From an uncultured Bacteroidia bacterium (GTDB taxonomy: Bacteria > Bacteroidota > Bacteroidia > Bacteroidales > F082), in assembly GCA_902785755.1 (NCBI GenBank), contig CACZZO010000009.1:1-64000 (forward strand): DNA of 64,000 bases, read 5' to 3'. Positions 16,768 through 25,604 of the stretch are shown piece by piece. The notes beneath the pieces were generated by a model. That model saw nothing but the letters and a program-made list of their open reading frames with translations. It made no database searches and was not told the origin of the DNA. A program made the position numbers and the translations under genes. Every line of letters begins with the position of its first letter. Positions within the stretch are counted from its first letter, which is position 1.

Positions 16768-19329
16768 ATGAAAAATTATTCCTACTTTAGCCAAATGAAC
16801 GCAATCCAAAGCATGGCGCAACAAACCTTTGTGAACCAGAAACTTGAATTCGTCGAGGAACTGGTTCTTTTCACCGACTCGCACATCTTCCTGACGGGAA
16901 AGGCGGGAACGGGCAAAACCACTTTCCTGAAAAACCTGCCGCTGAAGACCTACAAGCGCATGGTGGTGGTGGCACCCACAGGCGTGGCGGCCATCAACGC
17001 GGGCGGACAGACGATTCACTCGTTTTTCCAACTGCCTTTCGGGCCGCAAATTCCCGAAAACGCCCAAAACACGATGGCTTGGAGCAAAATGTCGGCCAAA
17101 TCAAAGGCGGCGCAACTCCAGAAACTCAACAAAAAGAAAATCAACCTCATGCGCAGCCTCGACCTGCTCATCATCGACGAAATCAGCATGGTGCGTGCCG
17201 ATGTTTTGGATGCCATCGATGCCGTGTTGCGCCGTGTGCGCCGCTCGTCGAAACCCTTCGGCGGTGTGCAGCTTCTGATGATTGGCGATGTTCACCAACT
17301 TGCGCCCGTTGCGAAACAAGAGGAATGGGAAGTGCTTTCACCGTATTATGAAACGCCGTACTTTTTCGGCAGCCAAGTGCTGAAAAATGCGCCTTACATT
17401 TGCGTGGAATTGGAGCACATCTACCGACAGCACGACGAGGACTTCATCACTTTATTGAACAAGGTGCGCAACAACCGCATGGATGCGGAATGTGTGCGCC
17501 TGCTCAACACGCGCTTCAAGCCTAATTTTGTCCCCAAAGACGATGAAGGCTACATCACCCTGACCACCCACAACTACCAAGCCGACCAAATCAACGAGTC
17601 GAAACTGGCGGCCATCAAGGAGAAGCCTGTGGTTTTCAGGGCGGAAGTGAAAGGCACTTTCCCCGAAAACACCTACCCTACCAAGGAGGAATTGACGCTG
17701 AAAATCGGGGCGCAGGTGATGTTCGTCAAGAACGACCCGAACCCCGAAAAAGCCTTCTACAATGGCAAAATCGGACGAATTGTAGGCTTCAACGAAAAGG
17801 AAGGCACTGTCACCGTGGAAAGCGGCGGCGAGCAGCTCACCGTGCCGAAACTGACTTGGCAGAACATGGAATACGCCATCAATCCTGATAATCAAGAAAT
17901 TGAGGAGAAGGAAATCGGCAGTTTCACGCAAATTCCGTTGCGTTTGGCTTGGGCTGTCACCATCCACAAAAGCCAAGGCCTGACTTTCAACAAGGTTATC
18001 GTCGATGCGGGACAGGCTTTCGCGCACGGGCAGGTTTACGTCGCCCTCAGCCGCTGCACCTCGCTCGAAGGCATCGTCTTGAAAACCTTCATCACTTCCA
18101 ACGCTTTGGTCAACGATTATTCTGTTGACCAGTTCGTTGAAACTCTTCCCGAAAAGGAACCCACGCAGGAGAAAATCGACCTGTTGCGCCACGATTATGA
18201 ATTGGAAACCATGCTCGAACTGATTGATTTTGAAGGCATTTACAATGATTTCGTGAAACTCGTGAAGGTGATTTACGGCAACGACACATTGTTTGAAACT
18301 GCCTTGATTCAAGACCTCGCACAGCGGCGCAACAAGATTCATGAGGAGTTGTGCCAAGTCGGGAACAAGTTTGAAAGCCAAATCCAGAGGCTTCATGCCG
18401 AAGCGCCATCGTGCGAGCAAAATCCGGCCTTGCAAGAGCGATTAATAAAAGGTGTAGCCTATTTCGAAGAACACTTGAAAACCATTGCCAAAGGCTTGTT
18501 TGACTTGCCTTTCAAGACCGACAACCAAGCCGTCAACGAGCAACTTACGGATGCCTTGAAGCAACTGAAAGAGGACATTTACCTGAAAGCCTGCTGCCTT
18601 GATGCCTGCAAGAACGGTTTCAGCGTCAAGGAATACCAAAAGACCAAATCGGTGAAGGCGATTGAGGCGGAAAAGAGCGAGAAGAAGAAAGTGGAAATCA
18701 AATTTGAGCCGAGCAAGAATGGCAGTCTGTATTCAATTTTGTTGTCATGGCGAACTGCACGAGCCGAAACCGATGATGTGCCAGCCCCCAACATCGCACC
18801 GATCAGAACCCTCAAAGCCATCGCCGCTGAAAAGCCTGTTACGCTGTCAGAATTGAGAAATGTTGAAGGGATGGGAACCAAGCGCATACGAAATTATGGA
18901 GCCGAGATTCTTGACATCGTTCTGCGTTCTATTGGTGAAAACCCCGAAACAGCCGACATTGGCTCGATGCCCGAAGAACTCAAGAAAAAGGCCAAAAAGC
19001 CGATAGGCGAAACCTATCGCATCACCAAGGAAATGTTCGACAGCGGAATGTCGGTCAAAGCCATCGCCAAGGAAAGAAAACTCGCCGAAAGCACGATTTA
19101 CAGCCATTTGGTGCGCTTTGTTGAGCAAGGCGTTCTGGAAGCATCACAATTCGTTGAGAAAGAGAAATATAACGAGATTTTAGAATACTTTGAATCCACC
19201 TTCGACCCGCAAATTAGCACTGCGCGTGAAGTGCTTGGCGAAACCTATAATTATGGCGAAATCAAGGCCGTGCTCGCCGAATTGGAGCGGGAGCATTTCT
19301 TTGACAACCAACCAAATGAGGAGGATTGA
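16768..19329 (+). CDS. PIF1/RecD-like helicase with HRDC and winged-helix C-terminus
   Basis: The protein of up to 853 residues is a superfamily 1B DNA helicase. Walker A is LTGKAGTGKTTF near residue 50, and Walker B is LLIIDEISMV near 135. The UvrD_C_2-like motif VTIHKSQGLTF and the VYVALSRC motif lie near 395 and 430. After a helical linker the C-terminal third contains an HRDC-like segment (LSELRNVEGMGTKRI) and a helix-turn-helix (SVKAIAKERKLAESTIYSHL). It probably unwinds DNA during repair or replication restart. The start is uncertain: ATGs at 16795 and 16813 are also in frame and may be used. Confidence 0.9.
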   Translation: MKNYSYFSQMNAIQSMAQQTFVNQKLEFVEELVLFTDSHIFLTGKAGTGKTTFLKNLPLKTYKRMVVVAPTGVAAINAGGQTIHSFFQLPFGPQIPENAQNTMAWSKMSAKSKAAQLQKLNKKKINLMRSLDLLIIDEISMVRADVLDAIDAVLRRVRRSSKPFGGVQLLMIGDVHQLAPVAKQEEWEVLSPYYETPYFFGSQVLKNAPYICVELEHIYRQHDEDFITLLNKVRNNRMDAECVRLLNTRFKPNFVPKDDEGYITLTTHNYQADQINESKLAAIKEKPVVFRAEVKGTFPENTYPTKEELTLKIGAQVMFVKNDPNPEKAFYNGKIGRIVGFNEKEGTVTVESGGEQLTVPKLTWQNMEYAINPDNQEIEEKEIGSFTQIPLRLAWAVTIHKSQGLTFNKVIVDAGQAFAHGQVYVALSRCTSLEGIVLKTFITSNALVNDYSVDQFVETLPEKEPTQEKIDLLRHDYELETMLELIDFEGIYNDFVKLVKVIYGNDTLFETALIQDLAQRRNKIHEELCQVGNKFESQIQRLHAEAPSCEQNPALQERLIKGVAYFEEHLKTIAKGLFDLPFKTDNQAVNEQLTDALKQLKEDIYLKACCLDACKNGFSVKEYQKTKSVKAIEAEKSEKKKVEIKFEPSKNGSLYSILLSWRTARAETDDVPAPNIAPIRTLKAIAAEKPVTLSELRNVEGMGTKRIRNYGAEILDIVLRSIGENPETADIGSMPEELKKKAKKPIGETYRITKEMFDSGMSVKAIAKERKLAESTIYSHLVRFVEQGVLEASQFVEKEKYNEILEYFESTFDPQISTAREVLGETYNYGEIKAVLAELEREHFFDNQPNEED

Positions 19330-19530
19330 TTACGGATTCGGCAACTGCCCCTGCTGCGGCACAACGATGGCGCAGATGATGTAGGCCAAGAGGCCCGCTC
19401 CGCCCATGAAAGTGAAGACAATCCACAACAGACGAATCAATGTGGGGTCAACATCGAAGTATTCACCAAGTCCGCCGCACACGCCGCAGAGTTTCTTGTC
19501 GGCCATCGAACGATAGAGTTTCTTGTTCAT
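19330..19530 (-). CDS. PspC domain membrane protein
   Basis: The 66-residue protein (start at 19530) has the PspC signature: [25 protein letters not shown] followed by one long hydrophobic segment, [20 protein letters not shown]. PspC proteins act at the inner membrane in envelope stress responses, though small stand-alone forms in Bacteroidetes are poorly studied. The frame continues upstream to 19626, but a promoter box at 19559-19566 supports the shorter start. It converges with the helicase gene with no gap. Confidence 0.85.
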   Translation of the reverse strand: MNKKLYRSMADKKLCGVCGGLGEYFDVDPTLIRLLWIVFTFMGGAGLLAYIICAIVVPQQGQLPNP

Positions 19531-19558
19531 TTTGCTTTTGTTTTCTGAGTTAAGTGCG

Positions 19559-19566
19559 CAAAAATA
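19559..19566 (-). promoter_or_regulatory. -7 box TATTTTTG for pspC
   Basis: The box lies on the minus strand, 29 nt before the start at 19530, inside the longer open frame. Confidence 0.65.
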
Positions 19567-19735
19567 AGCATATTTCCCAAAACAGCGGTGATTTGGACAC
19601 CTTTTTGCAACAAATCGCATCCCCACATTTCACACTTTGGTCCCGGACCGATATTTCTGCGCCCGTTTTACAAGGCAGCACATCATGAAAACGAATTCAA
19701 GTTGTAAACGCAAAATTTTGAGTTAGACTTTGGCT

Positions 19736-19762
19736 CCATTGGATTTGCAAATCCATCGAAGC
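19736..19762. repeat. Dispersed palindromic repeat, copy 1
   Basis: CCATTGGATTTGCAAATCC is followed by ATCGAAGC. The central 14 bp are self-complementary. Copy 2 is at 24381-24406. Confidence 0.6.
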
Positions 19763-19801
19763 AAAAAATGATCAAACCACGGTCAATTGTCAGAGATTAA
19801 T

Positions 19802-19809
19802 TATCTTTG
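19802..19809 (+). promoter_or_regulatory. -7 box TATCTTTG for the DUF234-type ATPase
   Basis: This consensus box lies 67 nt before the ATG at 19877. The leader contains an imperfect inverted repeat that might be an operator. Confidence 0.6.
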
Positions 19810-19876
19810 CAACGGAATGTACATTACGGTAATGGCCATTTCGTTAATGTATTTATATGTTTTAAAACATTGAAAT

Positions 19877-21196
19877 ATGGAATTTTACAACAGAGAAAAA
19901 GAACTGAAATCTTTGGCTGAGATAAAAAAAATGTCAGAAAAAGGAGGGCAGATGACCGTGTTGACGGGTAGGCGGCGCATCGGAAAAACAGCATTGCTGA
20001 TGAAGAGTTGCTCGGGGCAACCCACCTTGTATTTTTTTGTGACGCGCAAAGCGGAAGCCATGCTCTGCAATGAGTTCGCCGACGAAATCAGGAAACAACT
20101 TGGCGAGGCTTGTGGCAGTTTCACTTCATTCGGCAAAATGTTTGAGTATTTGATGCTGCTCTCCAAACGGCTGACTTTCAATTTGGTTATTGATGAGTTT
20201 CAGGAGTTTGACCGTGTCAATGCGGCAGTTTTTGGCGAGATGCAGCATTATTGGGACCTTCACAAGGACGACAGCCGGATGAACTTGCTCATCAGCGGCT
20301 CGGTACATTCGCTCATGCACAAAATCTTCGAAGACCGCAAGGAGCCTCTGTTCAGCCGTGCGGGGCGCATCCTTCGCTTGAAACCTTTCGGAACGGCAAC
20401 GCTGAAACAAATCCTTGCCGACCATCAACCTGATTACACGAATGAAGACCTGCTTGCGCTCTATACCTTTACTGGTGGCGTGGCTTGGTATGTGGAGCTT
20501 TTTGTCAAATACAACGCTCTGACATTCACGAAAATGCTGAATTTGATTGCCCGCGACGACGCTCCTTTTCTCAATGAAGGAAAGAATCTCCTTGTGGAAG
20601 AATTCGGCAAAGACTACACCATTTATTTCTCCATCCTCGAATGTGTGGCACGAGGCCTGACCTCAAGGAGCGAGATTGAGGCCTATCTTGGCGGGAAAGA
20701 CGTTGGCGGCTACCTCTCCCGATTGGAAAACGACTTCTTTATCTTGGCACAGAAACGACCCATCTACGCCAAGCCTTCCTCGCGCCAGATACGATATTTC
20801 ATCACGGATAATTTTTTGGCGTTTTGGTTCCGCTTTGTCCATAAATATCAGAGTTTCATCGCATCGGGGAATGTCGAACAGTTGAAAGAAATCATCCGGC
20901 GCGATTATCCCACGTTCTCAGGGCTGATGCTCGAACGCTATTTCCGCAACCGGTTTATTGAGGAAGGCACATATACCCGCATCGGGGGCTATTGGAACCG
21001 CAAAGGCGAGGATGAAATTGACATTGTGGCAGTGAACGAAATGGAGCGTCGCATTGATTTCGTTGAAGTCAAGCGCACCGCCGACCGCATCAATTTGGGC
21101 GAATTGAAAGAAAAAGCGCAACATTTCCTTTCGGCTACCAACGAAATGTATGGATTCGAGGTCGCCTACAAAGGTCTTTCGATGGAGGATATGTAA
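19877..21196 (+). CDS. AAA ATPase with C-terminal DUF234-like nuclease domain
   Basis: The 439-residue protein opens with FYNREKELKSL, the usual start of archaeal-type AAA ATPases. Walker A is LTGRRRIGKTALL at about residues 29-41, and Walker B is NLVIDEFQEF near 110. A winged-helix middle region follows. The C-terminal region has GEDEIDIVAVNEMERRIDFVEVKRT, matching the D...ExK core of PD-(D/E)XK nucleases as found in DUF234. It stands alone with its own promoter. This family is widespread in gut Bacteroidetes with no settled function. It belongs to a different subfamily from the ATPases at 7735 and 55149. Confidence 0.88.
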   Translation: MEFYNREKELKSLAEIKKMSEKGGQMTVLTGRRRIGKTALLMKSCSGQPTLYFFVTRKAEAMLCNEFADEIRKQLGEACGSFTSFGKMFEYLMLLSKRLTFNLVIDEFQEFDRVNAAVFGEMQHYWDLHKDDSRMNLLISGSVHSLMHKIFEDRKEPLFSRAGRILRLKPFGTATLKQILADHQPDYTNEDLLALYTFTGGVAWYVELFVKYNALTFTKMLNLIARDDAPFLNEGKNLLVEEFGKDYTIYFSILECVARGLTSRSEIEAYLGGKDVGGYLSRLENDFFILAQKRPIYAKPSSRQIRYFITDNFLAFWFRFVHKYQSFIASGNVEQLKEIIRRDYPTFSGLMLERYFRNRFIEEGTYTRIGGYWNRKGEDEIDIVAVNEMERRIDFVEVKRTADRINLGELKEKAQHFLSATNEMYGFEVAYKGLSMEDM

Positions 21197-21314
21197 GGCA
21201 TAGAGGCAATAAAAAGTTGTAATCAAAAACCATAACTCATTGATTTTCAATATCGGATTTTTACAAAAGTTTGTAATGGCCGATTCGGTTGTATTTTTCA
21301 TCGAAATTTTGTAA

Positions 21315-21322
21315 TACATTTG
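21315..21322 (+). promoter_or_regulatory. -7 box TACATTTG for the TPR regulator operon
   Basis: The box overlaps the ATG at 21320, excluding that start and supporting the ATG at 21344. Confidence 0.7.
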
Positions 21323-21343
21323 CACCGAAAAACGGAACACGCA

Positions 21344-22927
21344 ATGAATTGTGAATCGGTGAAAATAAAAACAGGTTTTTTGCTCCTCCTCGCGGCGGTT
21401 TTGCTCCTTGCCGCTTGCAACACTCGGAGCAAGACGGAACGGATGCAAGCCGTGGTAGCGGAGGTGCGTGCCAAATACAAGGCCTACGAGGACATCAGCA
21501 ACGACGACCAAATCTTTGAGGCTTACGACTACTTCGTGCGCCAAAAGGATTACGGAAACGCCGCGCCCGCCGCGCTCTACAGCGGCTGCGTGCGCCAAGC
21601 CAAAAAGGAGTACGAGTCGGCGATGAACTGTTACAAGGAAGCCGACAAGTACGGTAGGCAGGTCGGTGACTCGGTGAGTGCGGCCTTCGCGCAATATTAT
21701 ATAGGTGACCTGCTCAACAACAGCGGCCACGAGGCCGAGGCCATCTCGAACTACAAAGCCGCCGCCGAACTGTGGGGCGACAGCCTTTCGCGCAAGGCCA
21801 AGTGCCTCAACGCCGTGGCTATGATGAACATCGTCATTGATGAATATGACAGTGCGTTTGTCTATCTCGAACAAGCCTTGAATTTGGCGCAAACCGCAAA
21901 GGATAAGGTCACCGAAGCCTCGGTTTGGAACAACTATTCCGTTACCTATCAACTGCTTGACGAGAACGATGCCGCCTTGGACTGCTTGCGGAAAACCTTG
22001 CCTTTGGTGGACGAAAAACGCCGCCCCATCGCCTTGCTCAACCTCGCCAAGGTGTATTTGGCCTTGGGCGAGCGCGACTCGTTGGAATACTACAAAACAC
22101 GGATGCTCAGCGCAATAGAGGAAGTGGAATGTAGGCCCGAAACGCAAGCCGCCGTTTATGGTTTCCTGATTAAGGATGCGCTTGCCGTGGGTGATTATGA
22201 AAAAGCCTATCAGTTTGAAAAACAGCACGAAAAAGTCGCCTTGGACCTGCTTTCCGACCAAACCCAAAGCTCCGTCCTCGAAATCCAAAAGAAATACGAC
22301 TTCGAGGCGCAGGCCAACCAGCACAACCGCCAAATGCTCTCGCGGCAAAGGCTCATCATCGTGCTCACCATTGTCTTGATTGCCGCCTTGGTTTTGGTCA
22401 CCATTTTGATTCTCAACGCATTGAAAAAGAAACGCATTGAGGCAGAAATCAATGCGAACCTGCTGGAACTGAAAAAACGTAACGCGCAACAACAGCAAGC
22501 GCATTACGAAATGCAAGCACAATACGACGAGCTACAGAAGCAAAACGCGCAACAAAGCGAATTACAGGCAGAATTTGGCGACAAGCTGAAAGATGAATAC
22601 TTGCAGAAATGCAACATCATCCGCTGTTTCGAAGTGCTTTCGCGCGACAGAAGCAATGCGATGGCTTTCAAGGATTTGGAACATTCGCTTTTTGAAGGCG
22701 AAGACCATTGGGCGGGTTTCGAGGCCGCTTTCGAGGGCGTACATCCGGGCTTCATCGCTTTTGTGCATAAGCAATATCCCGACTTGACCGATTTGGAGTT
22801 CCGCTACTGCCTGCTCTCGCACTTCAAACTTTCGCGGCAGGAATATGCCGATGTGCTCGGTTGCAGCGTCTATAATGTCGACAAAGTGAGGGCAAGCCTC
22901 AACAATAAAATGAAAGAAAATGTATAA
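21344..22927 (+). CDS. TPR-containing membrane regulator with C-terminal helix-turn-helix
   Basis: From the ATG at 21344 the protein has 527 residues. A lipoprotein-like signal (LLLLAAVLLLAACNTRS) is followed by several tetratricopeptide repeats over about residues 40-310. A membrane helix (IVLTIVLIAALVLVTILIL) lies near 340, then a coiled coil, then a C-terminal DNA-binding-like segment, LEFRYCLLSHFKLSRQEYADVLG. This architecture, sensor outside and helix-turn-helix inside, is common in Bacteroidetes and is thought to couple an envelope signal to transcription. The three small lipoprotein genes that follow without gaps are the obvious candidate partners. A smaller protein of the same design is at 58350. 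Confidence 0.82.
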   Translation: MNCESVKIKTGFLLLLAAVLLLAACNTRSKTERMQAVVAEVRAKYKAYEDISNDDQIFEAYDYFVRQKDYGNAAPAALYSGCVRQAKKEYESAMNCYKEADKYGRQVGDSVSAAFAQYYIGDLLNNSGHEAEAISNYKAAAELWGDSLSRKAKCLNAVAMMNIVIDEYDSAFVYLEQALNLAQTAKDKVTEASVWNNYSVTYQLLDENDAALDCLRKTLPLVDEKRRPIALLNLAKVYLALGERDSLEYYKTRMLSAIEEVECRPETQAAVYGFLIKDALAVGDYEKAYQFEKQHEKVALDLLSDQTQSSVLEIQKKYDFEAQANQHNRQMLSRQRLIIVLTIVLIAALVLVTILILNALKKKRIEAEINANLLELKKRNAQQQQAHYEMQAQYDELQKQNAQQSELQAEFGDKLKDEYLQKCNIIRCFEVLSRDRSNAMAFKDLEHSLFEGEDHWAGFEAAFEGVHPGFIAFVHKQYPDLTDLEFRYCLLSHFKLSRQEYADVLGCSVYNVDKVRASLNNKMKENV

Positions 22928-22931
22928 AACC

Positions 22932-23372
22932 ATGAAATACAAACCTTTATTATTATCCATTCTCACCGTCATCGTTTTGACATTCGCTTCGTGTGAGAAA
23001 CAAAAACCCATGATGAATTACGTTTCGGGCGACGACAAGGACAAAATCGACCTGAAAGGCTCGCTGATGAAACCCGACATGCGATACGTCAATATCTACG
23101 CAGAGTTGGTGGAAAAGACGGTTTATGTCTATTTCAACGAAATGGTAGAAAACTGTGCCATGACTCTCACCGCGAAAAATGGCGACGTGTTTTTTGCCCG
23201 AAGAGTGAGCAAACAACAACCTGCCACACTGCGCATTTTCATGGGCAATGAGCCTACCGGCGACTACAAGCTCTACATCACCAACGGCGTGGACGAAGCC
23301 TCGGGCTGGTTCCATTTTGAAAATCCATCGGAAATCAAACTTAGTATTAACAATAAAAACATTCTGCAATGA
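22932..23372 (+). CDS. DUF3244-like small lipoprotein
   Basis: The 146-residue lipoprotein (start MKYKPLLLS) has its lipidated cysteine in LTFASCEK. The domain runs from DKIDLKGSL through VYVYFNEMVENCAMTLTAKNG to GDYKLYITNG, a compact beta-sandwich like DUF3244. It is paralogous to the protein at 23934: DDKDKID.KGSL, KTVYVYF and ITNG/ISNG are shared. It overlaps the end of the TPR regulator gene region and is followed by an ATGA-overlapping lipoprotein gene, so the four genes form an operon. The ligand is unknown. Confidence 0.75.
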   Translation: MKYKPLLLSILTVIVLTFASCEKQKPMMNYVSGDDKDKIDLKGSLMKPDMRYVNIYAELVEKTVYVYFNEMVENCAMTLTAKNGDVFFARRVSKQQPATLRIFMGNEPTGDYKLYITNGVDEASGWFHFENPSEIKLSINNKNILQ

Positions 23373-23920
23373 AAAAAACTATCATGATTTGCATGGCACT
23401 CATAGCGTTGTGCTCGTGCTCAAAAAATGTCGAATTACTTCCCCTCCCGGAAGAAGACGCTGCGGCCATTCCCTACCAAATGGGACAAACGGTGAAATTC
23501 CTCAACCAAGACAACGACACGATTGTCTTTCAAGTGGTAATAGACTTTACCCATCCTTCAGACGGCTATGATTATTACCATAATTATGGAGCGGACTCGA
23601 TATATTTTGGTATGCCAAGAGACTATTGCTATGCCCGAACGGTGGACTTGGCTTGTGATACCTACCCGTTCTTTATCAGCTTCACCATCCTTCCGGAAAA
23701 AGAAATGTATTTCAACTGGCATCACGAGCTGGTCATCAGTTGCGATTTGCCTTCTTCGGACGAGACGTTTTCGATTAATGGTATCACCCACGAACGCGTG
23801 CATCACGAGCGGCTCTACAACCAATACACCGGCGAACTGCTCTACGATTGGTACTACAACGAAGAGTTTGGACTACTGTACTTCGAGAAAGGCGGTTTCT
23901 CACTGACGAGAATACCATAA
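23369..23920 (+). CDS. Small lipoprotein of unknown function
   Basis: I do not recognise a family in this 183-residue protein. The signal peptide ends in a lipobox, IALCSCSKN. The mature part is beta-rich, with many aromatic residues (DGYDYYHNYG, YDWYYNEEFG). The start overlaps the previous stop (ATGA), implying coupled translation. It lies between two paralogous DUF3244-like lipoproteins in the operon headed by a TPR/HTH membrane regulator, so a role on the cell surface linked to that regulator is likely but not shown. Confidence 0.7.
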   Translation: MKKTIMICMALIALCSCSKNVELLPLPEEDAAAIPYQMGQTVKFLNQDNDTIVFQVVIDFTHPSDGYDYYHNYGADSIYFGMPRDYCYARTVDLACDTYPFFISFTILPEKEMYFNWHHELVISCDLPSSDETFSINGITHERVHHERLYNQYTGELLYDWYYNEEFGLLYFEKGGFSLTRIP

Positions 23921-23933
23921 ACCACAAAAAAAC

Positions 23934-24359
23934 ATGAAAACCAAACACTTATCATTATTCGCAGTCTTGTTTGTCGCTTTGATAACGGCTTCGTGCAAGA
24001 AATTCGAACCGACTGATCTCATCGACGACAAAGACAAAATCGACATCAAAGGCTCGCTTTCCAACGGCGACATGCGCCATCCGAACATCGAAGCGGGCTA
24101 TTGGGGAAAGACCGTCTACGTGTACTTCCACGATTATCTGGGTGAGTGCGTCGTCAGCATCAGCAACAGACAAGACCACGTCATTTTTTGCGACACCGTA
24201 ACTTCGGGATACAACACAGGAACGCGATTCTATATGGGCGACCAACCCTTGAGCCGCTATCATCTCGTCATTAGCAACGGCATCGAAAAGGCCGAGGGAT
24301 GGTTCAACAACTTCCGCATTGTGTTTAGCCCTTCTTCCGATTCGACCAGTTCAAATTGA
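23934..24359 (+). CDS. DUF3244-like small lipoprotein, paralogue
   Basis: The 141-residue lipoprotein has the lipobox ITASCKKF. It repeats the DUF3244-like pattern of the protein at 22932: DDKDKIDIKGSL, RHPNIEAGYWGKTVYVYF, SISNRQDHV, YHLVISNGIEKAEGWF. It ends in a serine-rich tail. It is the last gene of the operon, 14 bp after the previous one. The two copies probably arose by duplication and later diverged. Their function is unknown. Confidence 0.75.
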   Translation: MKTKHLSLFAVLFVALITASCKKFEPTDLIDDKDKIDIKGSLSNGDMRHPNIEAGYWGKTVYVYFHDYLGECVVSISNRQDHVIFCDTVTSGYNTGTRFYMGDQPLSRYHLVISNGIEKAEGWFNNFRIVFSPSSDSTSSN

Positions 24360-24380
24360 GATTTTAAATCCCCTCATCAA

Positions 24381-24406
24381 TTCCGTTGGATTGCAAATCC
24401 ATCGGA
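24381..24406. repeat. Dispersed palindromic repeat, copy 2
   Basis: Inverted arms TTCCGTTGGATT and AATCCATCGGAA (11 of 12 paired) match the element at 19736-19762. It lies after the lipoprotein operon and may end transcription. Confidence 0.6.
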
Positions 24407-24475
24407 ACCCAGTCGGAACAAATAGATTTCCGACTTTTTTGTAGTCCATTCGGTTTTTTATGCCGAAAAAATTAT

Positions 24476-24483
24476 TACTTTTG
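24476..24483 (+). promoter_or_regulatory. -7 box TACTTTTG for ruvC
   Basis: This consensus box lies 31 nt before the ruvC start at 24514. Confidence 0.65.
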
Positions 24484-24513
24484 CATATTTATTTTTGCAT
24501 AAAAACATGATGA

Positions 24514-25098
24514 ATGACCCCCGAAAAAATCATATTAGGCATCGACCCGGGCACGATGGTGATGGGCTACGGCATCATCCGCGAGCAGGGCAAGCAGTTG
24601 GAACTCCTCACGATGGGCGTCATCAACCTGAAGAAATTGGAGAATCAGGCGCTGAAGTTGAAGAAGATTTTCGAGCGTGTCTTGGACATCATCAACGAAT
24701 ACCACCCCGACGAATTGGCCATCGAGGCACCATTTTTCGGGAAGAATGTGCAGTCGATGCTGAAGTTGGGGCGTGCCCAAGGGGTGGCTATGGCCGCCGC
24801 GCTCTACCGCGACATCCCCATCTTCGAGTACTCGCCCAAGACCATCAAGCAGACCATCACAGGCAACGGTAATGCTTCGAAAGAACAAGTGGCCAAGATG
24901 GTGCATCTCATCCTGAAGACCGAAGAGAACCCTGAGTTTTTCGATGCCACAGATGCCGTGGCCGCCGCCGTATGTCACTCGATTTCAAAAGGTAAGGACG
25001 TGAACTACACCAAACACACCACCGAGAAGGCCAAAGCCCACCGCCGCCCCGATTGGAGTCAGTTCATCGCCGAAAACCCTGACAGGGTGAAGTCATAA
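24514..25098 (+). CDS. ruvC: Crossover junction endodeoxyribonuclease RuvC
   Basis: RuvC resolves Holliday junctions after branch migration by RuvAB. The 194-residue protein keeps the catalytic acids of the RNase H-like fold: the first aspartate in ILGIDPGT, a glutamate in LAIEAPFF near residue 71, and the final acidic pair in FFDATDAVAAAVCH near 150. The C-terminal extension after the fold is slightly longer than in E. coli (173 residues). It is followed 65 bp later by a DUF1232-like gene. It is unrelated to the RuvC domains of CRISPR or TnpB nucleases. Confidence 0.96.
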   Translation: MTPEKIILGIDPGTMVMGYGIIREQGKQLELLTMGVINLKKLENQALKLKKIFERVLDIINEYHPDELAIEAPFFGKNVQSMLKLGRAQGVAMAAALYRDIPIFEYSPKTIKQTITGNGNASKEQVAKMVHLILKTEENPEFFDATDAVAAAVCHSISKGKDVNYTKHTTEKAKAHRRPDWSQFIAENPDRVKS

Positions 25099-25162
25099 GC
25101 GGATTTGGAATGAAATTTGTGGCGACATAAAAGATTGAAAAATAACAAAAAAACGCAACAAT

Positions 25163-25600
25163 ATGTTCATCACCATCATTTGCATCACCATTTTGGCATA
25201 CGCCATCGGAGGCAAGGACATCAACAAACACTTGGACAAGCTGAAAGATGTGGATTGGAAAGCCAAGTCGTCCGATATTTTCAGGAAAATCGGCAATTAT
25301 GCCAAAAAGTCAGGTCGCATGGCCACCAAGCCCTTGTTGCAACTCTATTATGTGCTGACCTTGGGCGAAACGACCACCTTGGAGAAGGCCCTCATCGTGG
25401 GCGCGATTCTCTACACCGTCATGCCATTCAGCCTGATATCAGCCAAGGCACACAAGATTTTGGGTATGCTCGACGAAGGTCTTGCCGTGCTTTATGTCAT
25501 CAAAAAGGTGCAAAGCAAGATTACGCCTGAAATCAATGCAAAGGTTGAAGAAACCTTGAATGCTTGGTTTGGCACTAAAGGAGCTACGCAAACCGCATAG
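25163..25600 (+). CDS. YkvA/DUF1232-like membrane-associated protein
   Basis: The 145-residue protein has an N-terminal hydrophobic stretch (MFITIICITILAYAIGG). A DUF1232-like core follows at about residues 55-115: LYYVLTLGETTTLEKALIVGAILYTVMPFSLI, then a helix KAHKILGMLDEGLAVLYVIKKV. DUF1232 proteins are small, probably membrane-inserted and of unknown function. It converges with the T9SS gene at 25605 with only four bases between stops. Confidence 0.7.
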   Translation: MFITIICITILAYAIGGKDINKHLDKLKDVDWKAKSSDIFRKIGNYAKKSGRMATKPLLQLYYVLTLGETTTLEKALIVGAILYTVMPFSLISAKAHKILGMLDEGLAVLYVIKKVQSKITPEINAKVEETLNAWFGTKGATQTA

Positions 25601-25604
25601 AAAG

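Larger units (their letters stand above)
19531..19876. other. Gene-free stretch with promoters and a dispersed palindrome
   Basis: The stretch holds the pspC promoter (minus strand), the palindrome GGATTTGCAAATCC (19741-19754, also seen at 24388-24400 in near-identical context), the promoter of the ATPase gene at 19802-19809, and an imperfect inverted repeat ACATTACG ... CGTTAATGT in its leader (19821-19851). I see no gene. Confidence 0.7.

Noticed and set aside
24514-25098. A RuvC-like nuclease of a CRISPR or TnpB system
   Set aside because: The protein is a full-length Holliday-junction RuvC with a housekeeping context; no CRISPR repeats are seen in the window.
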